Shown here: one piece after another, positions 1-6,423 of the stretch
How positions within the stretch are numbered: position 1 is the first letter of the stretch
Layout of the letters: every line of letters begins with the position of its first letter
Source: an uncultured Ignavibacteriota bacterium
GTDB lineage: Bacteria; Bacteroidota; Ignavibacteria; Tepidaquicellales; Tepidaquicellaceae
Assembly: GCA_937959065.1 (NCBI GenBank)
Contig: CALGOI010000049.1
Span: 1 to 18,789, forward strand
Reading direction: 5' to 3'
DNA: 18,789 nucleotides
Notes under the pieces: model-generated
Databases searched by the model: none
Told to the model about the DNA's origin: nothing
The model's input: the letters and a program-made list of their open reading frames with translations, nothing else
Translations under genes and position numbers: made by a program

Positions 1-4
1 AATA

Positions 5-867
5 ATGTACATAATCTCGGAAATCATCTTCAGACTGCTCCAACTCCCATTAGTAAGTGGTCTCGGTTCAATAACAGGCATGTTTTTTTTTACCTGATTC
101 CGATTAGAAAGAGTGTAGTATTATCCAATCTTGACATTTGTTTCCCCGAAAAATCATCTGAATGGAAGAATGCCATAGCAAAAAAAACATAAATTAATGT
201 TTTCATAGTGTTGTTTGAATTCCTTTATTTCCCGATAATAGATAAAACAGTTGCTGACAGGTCGATAAAGGTCCACGGTAATCAGTTAATGGACGATGCA
301 GTGACAAAAGGCAAAGGGACTATCTTATTGAGCGGTCACATATCGAACTGGGAGTTGTCTGCATATGCTTATCCATTGTTACGGCGAAGAGGACTGAATA
401 TCATTGCAAAGATTCAGGCAAGCAAGATGCTTAACAAGAAAGTAAACAAATACAGGCAGAGATCAGGTAATAAGATAATACAAGTAGGAGCTTCACTGCG
501 TGACGCGTATGTGATATTAAAAACGAATAAGATATTGTGCTTTCTGATAGACCAGTCCGCTCACCCGGATTATTCAGTATATGTTGACTTCTTCGGGAAG
601 AAGGTTGCGACTTTTGCGGGTGCAGCCAAGATGGCGCTAAAGCAGGGCTCTCCTGTCATAATAGGGTATATGATACGAGATGAAAAGAAGAATTATGATA
701 TCAGATTTGAAGAAATAAAATATGACGATATTACTGAAGAGATGGAAGCGAATGTGATTGAGCTAGCACAAAGAATGCAAAAGAAAGTGGAAGATATAGT
801 AAAGGAGCATCCGGAGCAGTGGTTCTGGTTCCATAAACGTTTTAAACACGTGAAGGAGGCAGGATAA
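5..867 (+). pseudogene. lpxL: Lipid A late acyltransferase (LpxL/HtrB family), frameshifted and with an in-frame stop
   Basis: The family adds secondary acyl chains to lipid A at the inner membrane. Reading from the ATG at 5 gives a hydrophobic N-terminus (MYIISEIIFRLLQLPLV...) up to the nine-T run at 83-91, where this frame closes at a TGA (95-97). Shifting back one base continues the family pattern without a gap (FFFYLIPIRKSVVLSNLDIC, then FPEKS), so ten Ts would restore the frame. That second frame then meets TAA at 190-192, after AIAKKT, where homologues continue; beyond the TAA the same frame resumes with INVFIVLFEFLYFP and the conserved catalytic region. The restored product would be about 287 residues, normal for the family. 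The upstream ATG could be internal, because the window starts only four bases earlier. Real gene decay and assembly errors at a contig edge are both possible; the presence of two independent lesions favours decay slightly. Confidence 0.72.
208..867 (+). CDS. Surviving C-terminal three quarters of the LpxL-family acyltransferase
   Basis: This is the longest intact part of the acyltransferase gene, 219 residues from a GTG at 208. It keeps the LPLAT catalytic HX4E motif (GHISNWE, His44 and Glu49 counted from the GTG) and later blocks typical of the family: LCFLIDQSAHPD, VDFFGKK and the C-terminal PEQWFWFHKRFK. No Shine-Dalgarno sequence precedes the GTG, and the start falls inside the ancestral reading frame, so independent translation is doubtful. 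Such a product would also lack the N-terminal membrane helix. Its stop overlaps the next gene's start in a TAATG, with the strong ribosome-binding site AAGGAGG (853-859) lying inside its last codons. That part therefore has a reason to persist even if the enzyme is lost. Confidence 0.6.
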   Translation: MLFEFLYFPIIDKTVADRSIKVHGNQLMDDAVTKGKGTILLSGHISNWELSAYAYPLLRRRGLNIIAKIQASKMLNKKVNKYRQRSGNKIIQVGASLRDAYVILKTNKILCFLIDQSAHPDYSVYVDFFGKKVATFAGAAKMALKQGSPVIIGYMIRDEKKNYDIRFEEIKYDDITEEMEANVIELAQRMQKKVEDIVKEHPEQWFWFHKRFKHVKEAG

Positions 868-1877
868 TGAAGGTGCTCACAATACAGACTGCGTTTATAG
901 GTGATGTGATACTGACTCTCCCTCTTGTTCAGGTGCTAAAAAGAGAAATGCCGGGTGCGGTAGTTGATTTTATGTGTATTCCTTCGACTAACGAGATACT
1001 AAGCAATAACCCGTATATAAACGAAGTGCTTGTGTATGACAAGCGGAACTCAGGTATGAAGGGGATACGTAGTATAGTTAAAGAGATAAAGAAGAGGAAT
1101 TACGATATTATAATTACCCCGCACAGGTCATTCAGGACAAGTCTTATTTGTTTTATGTCGGGAGTGAAGAAGACGATATCGTTCGATATATCGGCTATGA
1201 GTTTACTCTACAAAAAAGCTGTGCTGTATGTCGGGTATGAACATGAGATAAAACGTAATCTACACCTGCTTGAGCCGCTGGGGATAAAAGAAGATCAGAT
1301 AATCCCACCGGAGTTGTTTCCTTCAGCCGATGATAAAAAGAAAGTGGATGAATTGATGGATGTTTTTGAGCTGATAGGGAAGAAGTTCGTTTGTATTGCG
1401 CCGGGGTCGATATGGTTCACGAAGAGGTATCCGAAAGAGAAATATGCGAACGTGGTGAAAATGCTGGAAGAGAAGGGAATACCGGTAGTATTGATAGGGG
1501 GTGAAAAGGATAAGGAGATAGGGGATTATATTCACGGGAAGTCCAAAAAAGAAAATGTATTTAATGTTACAGGGAAGTTATCTCTGCTCGAGTCAGCGGA
1601 AATGATAAGAAGAGCGGACGTATTGCTTACGAATGACTCTGCGCCTCTTCATATCGCGAATGCTATGGGAACTAGGGTAATCGCGATATTCGGGGCTACC
1701 GTACCGGAGTTCGGCTTTTATCCTTATGGTGACGGGGATGTGATCTTCGAGACGAAAGGGCTAAAGTGCAGACCATGCAGTATACACGGGGGTTATAAAT
1801 GTCCGATTGGAACGTTTGACTGCATGATGAGGATAGAGGAAGGGGATGTTGCGGGGAAGATAGAGGAGATTATTTAA
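867..1877 (+). CDS. Glycosyltransferase family 9, ADP-heptose:LPS heptosyltransferase-like
   Basis: Predicted to transfer a heptose (or similar sugar) from a nucleotide donor to the lipopolysaccharide core at the cytoplasmic face of the inner membrane. The 336-residue protein has the two Rossmann-like halves of GT9. The N-terminal half opens with KVLTIQTAFIGDVILTLPLV, the family's glycine/aspartate start. The C-terminal donor half has IAPGSIWFTKRYP (residues 177-189), VVLIGGEKD (207-215) and the signature LLTNDSAPLHIANAMGT (253-269). A cysteine-rich stretch follows (CRPCSIHGGYKCP, 301-313), as in many WaaF-like proteins. Its ATG overlaps the upstream stop in TAATG and has AAGGAGG seven bases before it, so the start is secure. 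The neighbouring lipid A acyltransferase supports an LPS role. The exact sugar cannot be told from sequence; WaaC, WaaF and WaaQ types are all possible. Confidence 0.9.
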   Translation: MKVLTIQTAFIGDVILTLPLVQVLKREMPGAVVDFMCIPSTNEILSNNPYINEVLVYDKRNSGMKGIRSIVKEIKKRNYDIIITPHRSFRTSLICFMSGVKKTISFDISAMSLLYKKAVLYVGYEHEIKRNLHLLEPLGIKEDQIIPPELFPSADDKKKVDELMDVFELIGKKFVCIAPGSIWFTKRYPKEKYANVVKMLEEKGIPVVLIGGEKDKEIGDYIHGKSKKENVFNVTGKLSLLESAEMIRRADVLLTNDSAPLHIANAMGTRVIAIFGATVPEFGFYPYGDGDVIFETKGLKCRPCSIHGGYKCPIGTFDCMMRIEEGDVAGKIEEII

Positions 1878-2259
1878 CAAAAATTACTCTGCCAATTCTC
1901 TCCACAACTTCCGGATAAATATCTTTGTAATCAATTGGTTTTGCTGTTAATTTGATAAAATACATTCCTGAAGGCTTGTCTTTCATAATTTTATCAATGT
2001 TCAGTGTATACTCACCTTCTTTAAGTGTATCATCAATAATAATTGATTGTAAATTACCATCCGCATCAAACAATTCTACAATAATGTCAGATCTAACAGG
2101 AATTAGTATTTTTTGCTTAGGCATCTCAAAGATACCAGCTTTAGGTTGTATTTCAAATAAACTTACATTGTAAACTGTATCATTCCTCTCGAAAAAAGGT
2201 TGAGCATGGATTGTGTGAGGCAATGTTAAACTTACTAGTATTAATAAAAATATTTTCAT
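1870..2259 (-). CDS. Small secreted protein with a possible FlgD-Ig-like fold, unknown function
   Basis: A 129-residue protein of unknown function. Residues 1-19 (MKIFLLILVSLTLPHTIHA) look like a Sec signal peptide with cleavage before QPFF. The rest is predominantly beta-like. The segment with VELFDADGNL, LKEGEYTLNIDKI and PSGMYFIKLTA resembles the FlgD-Ig or secretion-tail fold, where a loop rich in Gly and Tyr precedes a strand ending in F-I-K-L. This resemblance is judged by eye only. The gene converges on the GT9 gene and their ends overlap by eight bases (1870-1877). No convincing ribosome-binding site lies before the ATG. It stands alone on this strand between that gene and a hairpin-rich gap, so context gives no function. 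Export to the periplasm or outer surface is the firmest statement. Confidence 0.62.
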   Translation of the reverse strand: MKIFLLILVSLTLPHTIHAQPFFERNDTVYNVSLFEIQPKAGIFEMPKQKILIPVRSDIIVELFDADGNLQSIIIDDTLKEGEYTLNIDKIMKDKPSGMYFIKLTAKPIDYKDIYPEVVERIGRVIFVK

Positions 2260-2300
2260 ACAACATCATCATTATTTTTGGGACATGTGTTTCTGTAAAT

Positions 2301-2484
2301 ACAAGCCCGAAGGGCTGACATTATTATAAGAAAAAATCATCTGGATTTAAACCCCGAAGGGGTGACACATAAATCCTTAAATCCCCTCCGACGGAGGGGT
2401 GGGTTGGTGATACTACACCAATATCTACTCCTTCCCAAGCCCAGCTTGGGAAGGCATATAAAATACAAGCATGAAGGCTTGACA
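2301..2484. repeat. Cluster of REP-like palindromes with shared GAA loop and GACA tail
   Basis: Three units share a layout. The unit at 2301-2320 has stem AGCCC/GGGCT around GAA, followed by GACA. The unit at 2351-2367 has stem ACCCC/GGGGT around GAA, followed by GACA. The unit at 2465-2484 has stem AAGC/GCTT with one mismatch, GAA in the loop and GACA directly after the stem. The first and third also share the 5' lead ACAAGC. Stems differ while loop and tail are kept, which suggests structure matters. Between them lie two longer perfect palindromes: 2383-2399 (CCCCTCCG, one base, CGGAGGGG) and 2430-2454 (an 11-bp stem CCTTCCCAAGC with loop CCA). Known REP elements mobilised by RAYT transposases combine a hairpin with a short conserved flank, and that comparison is inference. 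I cannot assign these to a named family. Confidence 0.6.
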
Positions 2485-2846
2485 ATACTATTAGTAAAAT
2501 TATCCCTATTTTTAACTACCTGAACTTTACAAACTTATTATACAATCGGTGATACATGCGCATATGACCCTCTTACCCTTGAATATTAACCTGCCTCACA
2601 CTTATATTTGTATTGAATTTCGAAAACTCTACCATGAAAAATATAAAACTACTTTACTATAGTTCGATCCTTGAATATTACTAATTCGAAAAAAAAATTT
2701 GTGAAAAGTCGTGGTGTGTAGAAATTCTTGTTTTTACATACCCGGATTCCGGACCAGAAACAAAATTTTTATAAATAACTGATTAAACAAAGCAGAAAAA
2801 AAATGTAACAGCCGGAATCCCGGCTTAAAAACAATAACTTATTTGC

Positions 2847-2872
2847 AAAAAAACCGCCTTTGGTTTAGCGGT
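2847..2872 (-). terminator. Rho-independent terminator after ribE
   Basis: Read on the minus strand, a stem ACCGC pairs with GCGGT around a ten-base loop and runs straight into a run of seven Ts. It lies about 40 bases past the ribE stop and is the natural end of the long minus-strand operon. The stem is short, but the T tract is clean. Confidence 0.72.
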
Positions 2873-2910
2873 CGGATTTTCGAAAATAAACTACTGTTCT
2901 TTGGCATATA

Positions 2911-3522
2911 TTATTTGTTATCCATTATTCTTTGGACATATTTACCGATCATATCGAATTCGATATTCACCTTATCACCGGCTTTTAGGCTTGCGAAGGT
3001 TGTAACTTCGTAAGTATGTGGTATGATAGCGATCTTGATAGTTACCTTATAGGCAACTTCACTAACTATTTCAGCTATAGTCAGACTTACTCCGTTTACT
3101 GCGATTGAGCCAACGTATATGATATTCTGTCTGAACTTCGCAGGGAATGAGATAAAGAATTCATAGCTGTTCTCGAGAGGTTTTATGTCTTCAACAACAC
3201 CTGTAGTATCCACGTGACCCTGGACAATATGTCCGTCCAGTTTGGAGTTCATTGTCATTGCTGTTTCGATGTTTACAGTGTCGCCTTCTTTTAGATCACC
3301 CAGGTTTGTTTTTGACAGCGACTCTTTGATAGTGGTAAATTCAAATCCGCCATCATTTACACTTACTGCTGTCATGCAAGCGCCATTTATGGAGATACTG
3401 TCTCCTACGTTTGTGGTTGCAAGGAAGTCAGCTGAAGCCGGTTTTACGGCAAACTTTATTCCGTCGCCTTCGGGCTGCATCTTAGTTATCGTGCCTGTTG
3501 TTTGTATTATTCCTGTGAACAT
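2911..3522 (-). CDS. ribE: Riboflavin synthase alpha chain
   Basis: Catalyses the last step of riboflavin synthesis in the cytoplasm, in which two 6,7-dimethyl-8-ribityllumazine molecules give riboflavin and a pyrimidinedione. The 203-residue protein is full length and shows the internal duplication of the enzyme. Lumazine-binding domain 1 starts with MFTGIIQTTGTITK and carries NGACMT (46-51). Domain 2 starts near DGHIVQGHVDTTG (96-108) and carries NGVSLT (143-148) and IPHT (167-170). The ATG overlaps the ribD stop in TAATG, with AGGA just upstream, so the two are probably translationally coupled. It is the last gene of the long operon and is followed by a terminator. No FMN riboswitch precedes ribD or ribE, so control would come from the upstream promoter rather than from flavin level. 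Symbol ribE follows Bacillus/E. coli usage (ribC in E. coli). Confidence 0.95.
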   Translation of the reverse strand: MFTGIIQTTGTITKMQPEGDGIKFAVKPASADFLATTNVGDSISINGACMTAVSVNDGGFEFTTIKESLSKTNLGDLKEGDTVNIETAMTMNSKLDGHIVQGHVDTTGVVEDIKPLENSYEFFISFPAKFRQNIIYVGSIAVNGVSLTIAEIVSEVAYKVTIKIAIIPHTYEVTTFASLKAGDKVNIEFDMIGKYVQRIMDNK

Positions 3523-4607
3523 TATTTCCTTTTATAATGTAATAATATATCATCCCCGAGATGCTGCATAAAGTCAAAGTCAATTCCGCGGGCTTTATCA
3601 AGAGAGGGGATAGAAAAGCTGTCGAAAGGTGAAATTCCTTTCCCGATTATCTTAGGGGCAATGAAGAAGTAGATATCATCGAAGAGGTCACGCTCCAGGA
3701 ATTGTGAAAAGACGTTAGCGCCGCCTTCGACCAGCACACTTTGAACCTTCTTCTCCCACATTTTCTTCAATGCTTCATCCAGGTCTATCAAGCCATCGTC
3801 GTGTTCCTTGCAATAGACAATATTGTATTTATGTTCATTCTCCATTTTTGATGAGAAAATATAGGTATCAGGTTTATTTTCATCTGAGAATAGGTGCAGT
3901 TTTTTAGGAAGCGACATAGCTGTATCAAGTACAAAACGGAGGGGGTTCCTGCCCTCAACATCGCGCACAGTAAGCCGGGGATTGTCTTTAAGGGCAGTAT
4001 TCCTCCCGACAAGAACGGCGTCGTATTCGCTGCGGAGCTGATGAACGTATTTACGTGATTCTTCACCGGTGATCCACTGCGAATCGAAATTAGGGAGTGC
4101 GATTTTACCATCGATCGATTGGGCTATTTTCAATGTGACATACGGTCGTGAACGTAGAAGAAATTTTAGAAAGAACTTGTTCAGCTCCCTGCATTCCCGT
4201 TCGAGAATCCCTACTTTTGTTTCAATGCCTGCTTCGCGAAGCTTTTTGATACCTTTACCGTTTACCTGGGGGTAAGGATCCTCCATGCCAACGAAGACTC
4301 TTGATAAACCTTTCATAATAATGAGGTCAGCGCAAGGAGGAGTTTTGGACTGGTGTGAGCAGGGTTCAAGGTTGGTGTAAAGGTCTGCGCCTTTTATATC
4401 GTGACCGTTTGATTCCGCATCAGCTATGGCATTGGGTTCAGCATGCGGACCACCGAATTTCTGATGGTAACCCTCGCCAATAATCTCTCCGTCCCGTATT
4501 ATAACACACCCAACCAAAGGATTAGGAGATACATACCCGGCACCTTTTCGGGCAAGTTCGATACAGCGCTGCATAAACTTTTCTTCTTGAGTGAGGTCAG
4601 TTGCCAT
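3522..4607 (-). CDS. ribD: Bifunctional riboflavin deaminase-reductase RibD
   Basis: Carries out two successive steps of riboflavin synthesis: deamination of the GTP-derived diaminopyrimidine, then NADPH-dependent reduction of the ribosyl side chain. The 361-residue protein has an N-terminal zinc cytidine-deaminase-type domain with NPLVGCVI (29-36), the catalytic HAEPNA (55-60) and the zinc loop PCSHQSKTPPC (82-92). All zinc ligands and the catalytic Glu57 are present. The C-terminal reductase domain begins around PYVTLKIAQSIDGKIA and includes QWITGEESR, DAVLVGRNTALKDNPRLTVR and the glycine-rich VLVEGGANVFSQFLE. Its start overlaps the end of the glycosyltransferase gene by 11 bases, and its stop overlaps ribE by one. 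GTP cyclohydrolase II and lumazine synthase are not in the window, so the rest of the pathway must be encoded elsewhere. Confidence 0.95.
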   Translation of the reverse strand: MATDLTQEEKFMQRCIELARKGAGYVSPNPLVGCVIIRDGEIIGEGYHQKFGGPHAEPNAIADAESNGHDIKGADLYTNLEPCSHQSKTPPCADLIIMKGLSRVFVGMEDPYPQVNGKGIKKLREAGIETKVGILERECRELNKFFLKFLLRSRPYVTLKIAQSIDGKIALPNFDSQWITGEESRKYVHQLRSEYDAVLVGRNTALKDNPRLTVRDVEGRNPLRFVLDTAMSLPKKLHLFSDENKPDTYIFSSKMENEHKYNIVYCKEHDDGLIDLDEALKKMWEKKVQSVLVEGGANVFSQFLERDLFDDIYFFIAPKIIGKGISPFDSFSIPSLDKARGIDFDFMQHLGDDILLHYKRK

Positions 4608-5244
4608 GCTTTTTCTTTAAATGTGTCAGGATACTGTCGGAAGTATTCCTGTAGTATATGTATGTCGGCATATCAAGTTTAACGACTTTGAATTTCATAA
4701 CTGCTCTCTTGTGGAAATCATAATCATACGCATAAATATCCCTGAATCCGTTTAATTTTTCAAATACCTCTTTTTTACCAAAAAAAGTACCGCCAATTAT
4801 GCAATCATCCAGATGGATAAGATTTTTGGGATTTCTTACATCAGGTACATACATATCCTTATCTTTACCGATTATTTTTGCGGTGGAATATGTGAGATCT
4901 GTGCGGGGATTATCTCTGAAGTACTTTACTCTTTTGCTCAAGTGATTTTTAGTGTATTCATCATCGGAATCCAGGAAGGTTATGAATTCACTCTGAGCAA
5001 GATTCATACCTTCATTGAGGGATAATGCAGGACCACGATTTGAATGCCGGATGTATTTTACCTTTTTCTCTTTTTTAAGAAGAGGAAACAATACTTTCTC
5101 CACTGTGTCGGTGCTTCCATCGTCAATGATGATTATTTCAAAGTTCTTAAATGACTGATTCAGAACGGAAATAATAGCCCGTTTTATGTATTTTTTCCTG
5201 TTATATAACGGGATAAGAACGGAAACTATCGGTGTACCGGGCAT
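4597..5244 (-). CDS. Family 2 glycosyltransferase, GT-A fold
   Basis: A 215-residue cytoplasmic, probably membrane-associated, sugar transferase acting on a nucleotide-sugar donor. The N-terminal GT-A core is complete, with VSVLIPLYNRKKYIKRAI (7-24), the nucleotide-binding DDGSTD (41-46), the SLNEGMNLA block and the metal-binding DSDD (92-95). A GGTFFGKKEVFEKLNGF acceptor-side segment follows and then YDYDFHKRA. At 215 residues it is short for GT2 and has no membrane helix, so it resembles the small LPS or capsule-type transferases. SD AGGAGA lies nine bases before the ATG. It sits between the EnvC-like gene and ribD, three bases after the former and overlapping the latter. An envelope polysaccharide role is likely from context; the acceptor is unknown. 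Confidence 0.87.
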   Translation of the reverse strand: MPGTPIVSVLIPLYNRKKYIKRAIISVLNQSFKNFEIIIIDDGSTDTVEKVLFPLLKKEKKVKYIRHSNRGPALSLNEGMNLAQSEFITFLDSDDEYTKNHLSKRVKYFRDNPRTDLTYSTAKIIGKDKDMYVPDVRNPKNLIHLDDCIIGGTFFGKKEVFEKLNGFRDIYAYDYDFHKRAVMKFKVVKLDMPTYIYYRNTSDSILTHLKKKHGN

Positions 5245-5247
5245 ATA

Positions 5248-6180
5248 CTAGTTTCTCCTGAACCAGAATTTTGGATTCTGCGGCTGGTTATCCTTCCATA
5301 ACTCGAAATGAAACGACTGCCCGTTGTTATTTTCAGAGGTAAAACCGATGATCTTACCTGCTTTAACTCCTTCACCGATTTCAACGTTTATATCTTTGAC
5401 AAGAGAATATACGGTACGGTAACCATTATCGTGGTTGACAATCACCGAATTACCCAGAGAGGGGATAAAGCGGATATCTTCGACCACACCGTCAGCAACA
5501 CAGAGAATTTCTGATTCACGTGCTATGGATACATCTATGCCGTTATTGTAAGATACAGCGAGCGTGTTGGGATTAACGTATGTTCCAAAGTCGTCGATAA
5601 TATCGACACTTTGAACGGGGAGTATCAAACGCCGCCGGAGATTTTCAAATGGAACACCACTATAATCTATGTTTTGATCTATTGGGTATATGAAATCACG
5701 GTTTAAATTAAATAACCTGTTCTCAATATCCCGAATTTTGTCGTTTAGCAGGGTAATCTGTCGGTCGTAATTATCATTTTCACGGTTAAGCTTTTCGATC
5801 AGGCTTTGTGTCAAAACCTTCTTTTCGTATAGTGTCCGCTGGTCTTCACGCTTTGATGAAATGTAACTTAGTTTTTGCCTCGCAGCAAAGGAAAGCAGCT
5901 TCTTCTTCTCATCCAGTATAAAGCTTTCCTCTTTGATCTTATTGAATTCTCTTTTACGGATATCGGAAATCTTTTTAAGGTAGATTAATCTGAGGTATAG
6001 GTCGTCGAGTGATTTTGATGTGAATAAGATCTCTGTCTCAAAATCAATTCCATACTTATAAAGCCATACGACCTTTTTTTTAAAGTTATCCTGTAGGGGT
6101 TTAAGCTTGTTCCTAAGGATATTTACTTCCATTTCCTGGATAAGCAGTGAATCCTGGTTCCCAATACCTTCTGATTCCAT
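5248..6180 (-). CDS. C-terminal part of EnvC-like activator: coiled coil plus degenerate LytM domain
   Basis: This is the larger open part (310 residues from the ATG at 6180). Residues 1-165 are charged and heptad-like (for example EKLNRENDNYDRQITLLND), fitting the coiled coil by which EnvC contacts the division machinery. Residues 187-308 form the LytM/M23 fold: LPVQSVDIIDDFGTYVNP, NNGIDV, LCVADGVVEDI, GNSVIVNHDNGYRTVY, GEGVKAGKIIGF, HFELWKDN. The metal site is incomplete. The first zinc-binding His of HxxxD is Asn212 (Asp216 kept), the His after the conserved Tyr is Leu260, and the first His of HxH is Ser289 (His291 kept). This is the pattern of non-catalytic activators such as EnvC and NlpD, which switch on periplasmic amidases. 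A role in daughter-cell separation is inferred from that family resemblance. Confidence 0.8.
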   Translation of the reverse strand: MESEGIGNQDSLLIQEMEVNILRNKLKPLQDNFKKKVVWLYKYGIDFETEILFTSKSLDDLYLRLIYLKKISDIRKREFNKIKEESFILDEKKKLLSFAARQKLSYISSKREDQRTLYEKKVLTQSLIEKLNRENDNYDRQITLLNDKIRDIENRLFNLNRDFIYPIDQNIDYSGVPFENLRRRLILPVQSVDIIDDFGTYVNPNTLAVSYNNGIDVSIARESEILCVADGVVEDIRFIPSLGNSVIVNHDNGYRTVYSLVKDINVEIGEGVKAGKIIGFTSENNNGQSFHFELWKDNQPQNPKFWFRRN

Positions 6181-6228
6181 TTCAGTAGGGAATTTGGTTA
6201 TTAAGTTGAGCTCAGTGTCATATTCGTT

Positions 6229-6423
6229 TCAGTCATTTAAATAGATTGCAATCTGGTCTTTATTCTCTCTTATAGTATTGTTTAAACGAGAAATGTCATT
6301 CTTATAATTCAGAATCTGGCGTCTTTTATCAAGCCGCATATTATAATCCGCATTATTCACCCCAATGGGGAATAATGAAATCAAAAATATAAAGGGTAAT
6401 ATTTTTTTAAAAATTAATCCCAA
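6229..6423 (-). CDS. N-terminal fragment of EnvC-like activator: signal peptide and start of coiled coil
   Basis: A 64-residue open segment before the in-frame TGA. Residues 1-25 (KKILPFIFLISLFPIGVNNA core) look like a Sec signal peptide. Residues 30-64 (LDKRRQILNYKNDISRLNNT and onward) begin the coiled coil that continues in the same frame past the stop. The start is a TTG at 6423 with AAAGG seven bases upstream. It overlaps the DUF4292 gene end by 10 bases, so it is probably translationally coupled to it. On its own this peptide would be exported and probably useless. Confidence 0.6.
   Translation of the reverse strand: MGLIFKKILPFIFLISLFPIGVNNADYNMRLDKRRQILNYKNDISRLNNTIRENKDQIAIYLND

Larger units (their letters stand above)
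2260..2910. other. Gene-poor stretch with hairpin repeats and an operon terminator
   Basis: No credible gene is seen on either strand in these 651 bases. The part 2301-2484 holds five short hairpins (listed separately), and 2847-2872 is a terminator for the long minus-strand operon. Two further small palindromes occur at 2742-2752 (CCGGATTCCGG) and 2810-2825 (AGCCGG, loop AATC, CCGGCT). The second could act as a weak bidirectional stop but lacks a clean T run next to the stem. The remainder is AT-rich and featureless. Confidence 0.7.
5248..6423 (-). pseudogene. EnvC/NlpD-like murein hydrolase activator, interrupted by in-frame TGA
   Basis: Taken as one frame from the TTG at 6423 to the TAG at 5248, this gene would encode about 391 residues: signal peptide, long coiled coil and C-terminal LytM (M23) domain, the full layout of EnvC-type amidase activators. 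A TGA at 6229-6231 splits it after residue 64 (...IAIYLND, stop, NEYDTELNLI...). The frame is unchanged and open on both sides. The sequence after the stop has no start codon until the ATG at 6180, and that ATG has no Shine-Dalgarno sequence. A single change from CGA or AGA (Arg), TGG or GGA could explain it. Real inactivation, readthrough and a sequence error are all possible. TGA is an ordinary stop elsewhere in the window (the GT2 gene), so general codon reassignment is unlikely. Confidence 0.7.

Noticed and set aside
2301..2484. CRISPR array
   Set aside because: The repeats are short, imperfect, irregularly spaced and self-complementary; no spacers of uniform length and no cas genes.
2516..2563. 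Fifteen-codon minus-strand frame (MRMYHRLYNKFVKFR) in the gene-poor stretch
   Set aside because: The end loosely resembles the tail of a secretion-type C-terminal domain, but it is too short, has no ribosome-binding site and nothing upstream extends it.
2810..2825. Hairpin AGCCGG/CCGGCT as a terminator
   Set aside because: A 6-bp stem is present, but the A/T tracts on either side are not adjacent to the stem, and a better terminator lies 25 bases away at 2847-2872.
4600..4700. FMN riboswitch ahead of ribD
   Set aside because: The region upstream of ribD is coding sequence of the GT2 gene, and no RFN-element motifs are seen there.
190..6231. Genetic code change (stop codons read as amino acids)
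   Set aside because: The two suspicious codons differ (TAA and TGA), and both serve as ordinary stops for other genes here (TAA for GT9 and ribE, TGA for GT2).
6360..6383. Palindrome CCCCAATGGGG as another member of the hairpin cluster
   Set aside because: It lacks the GAA loop and GACA tail and lies inside coding sequence for the signal peptide of the EnvC-like gene; probably chance.
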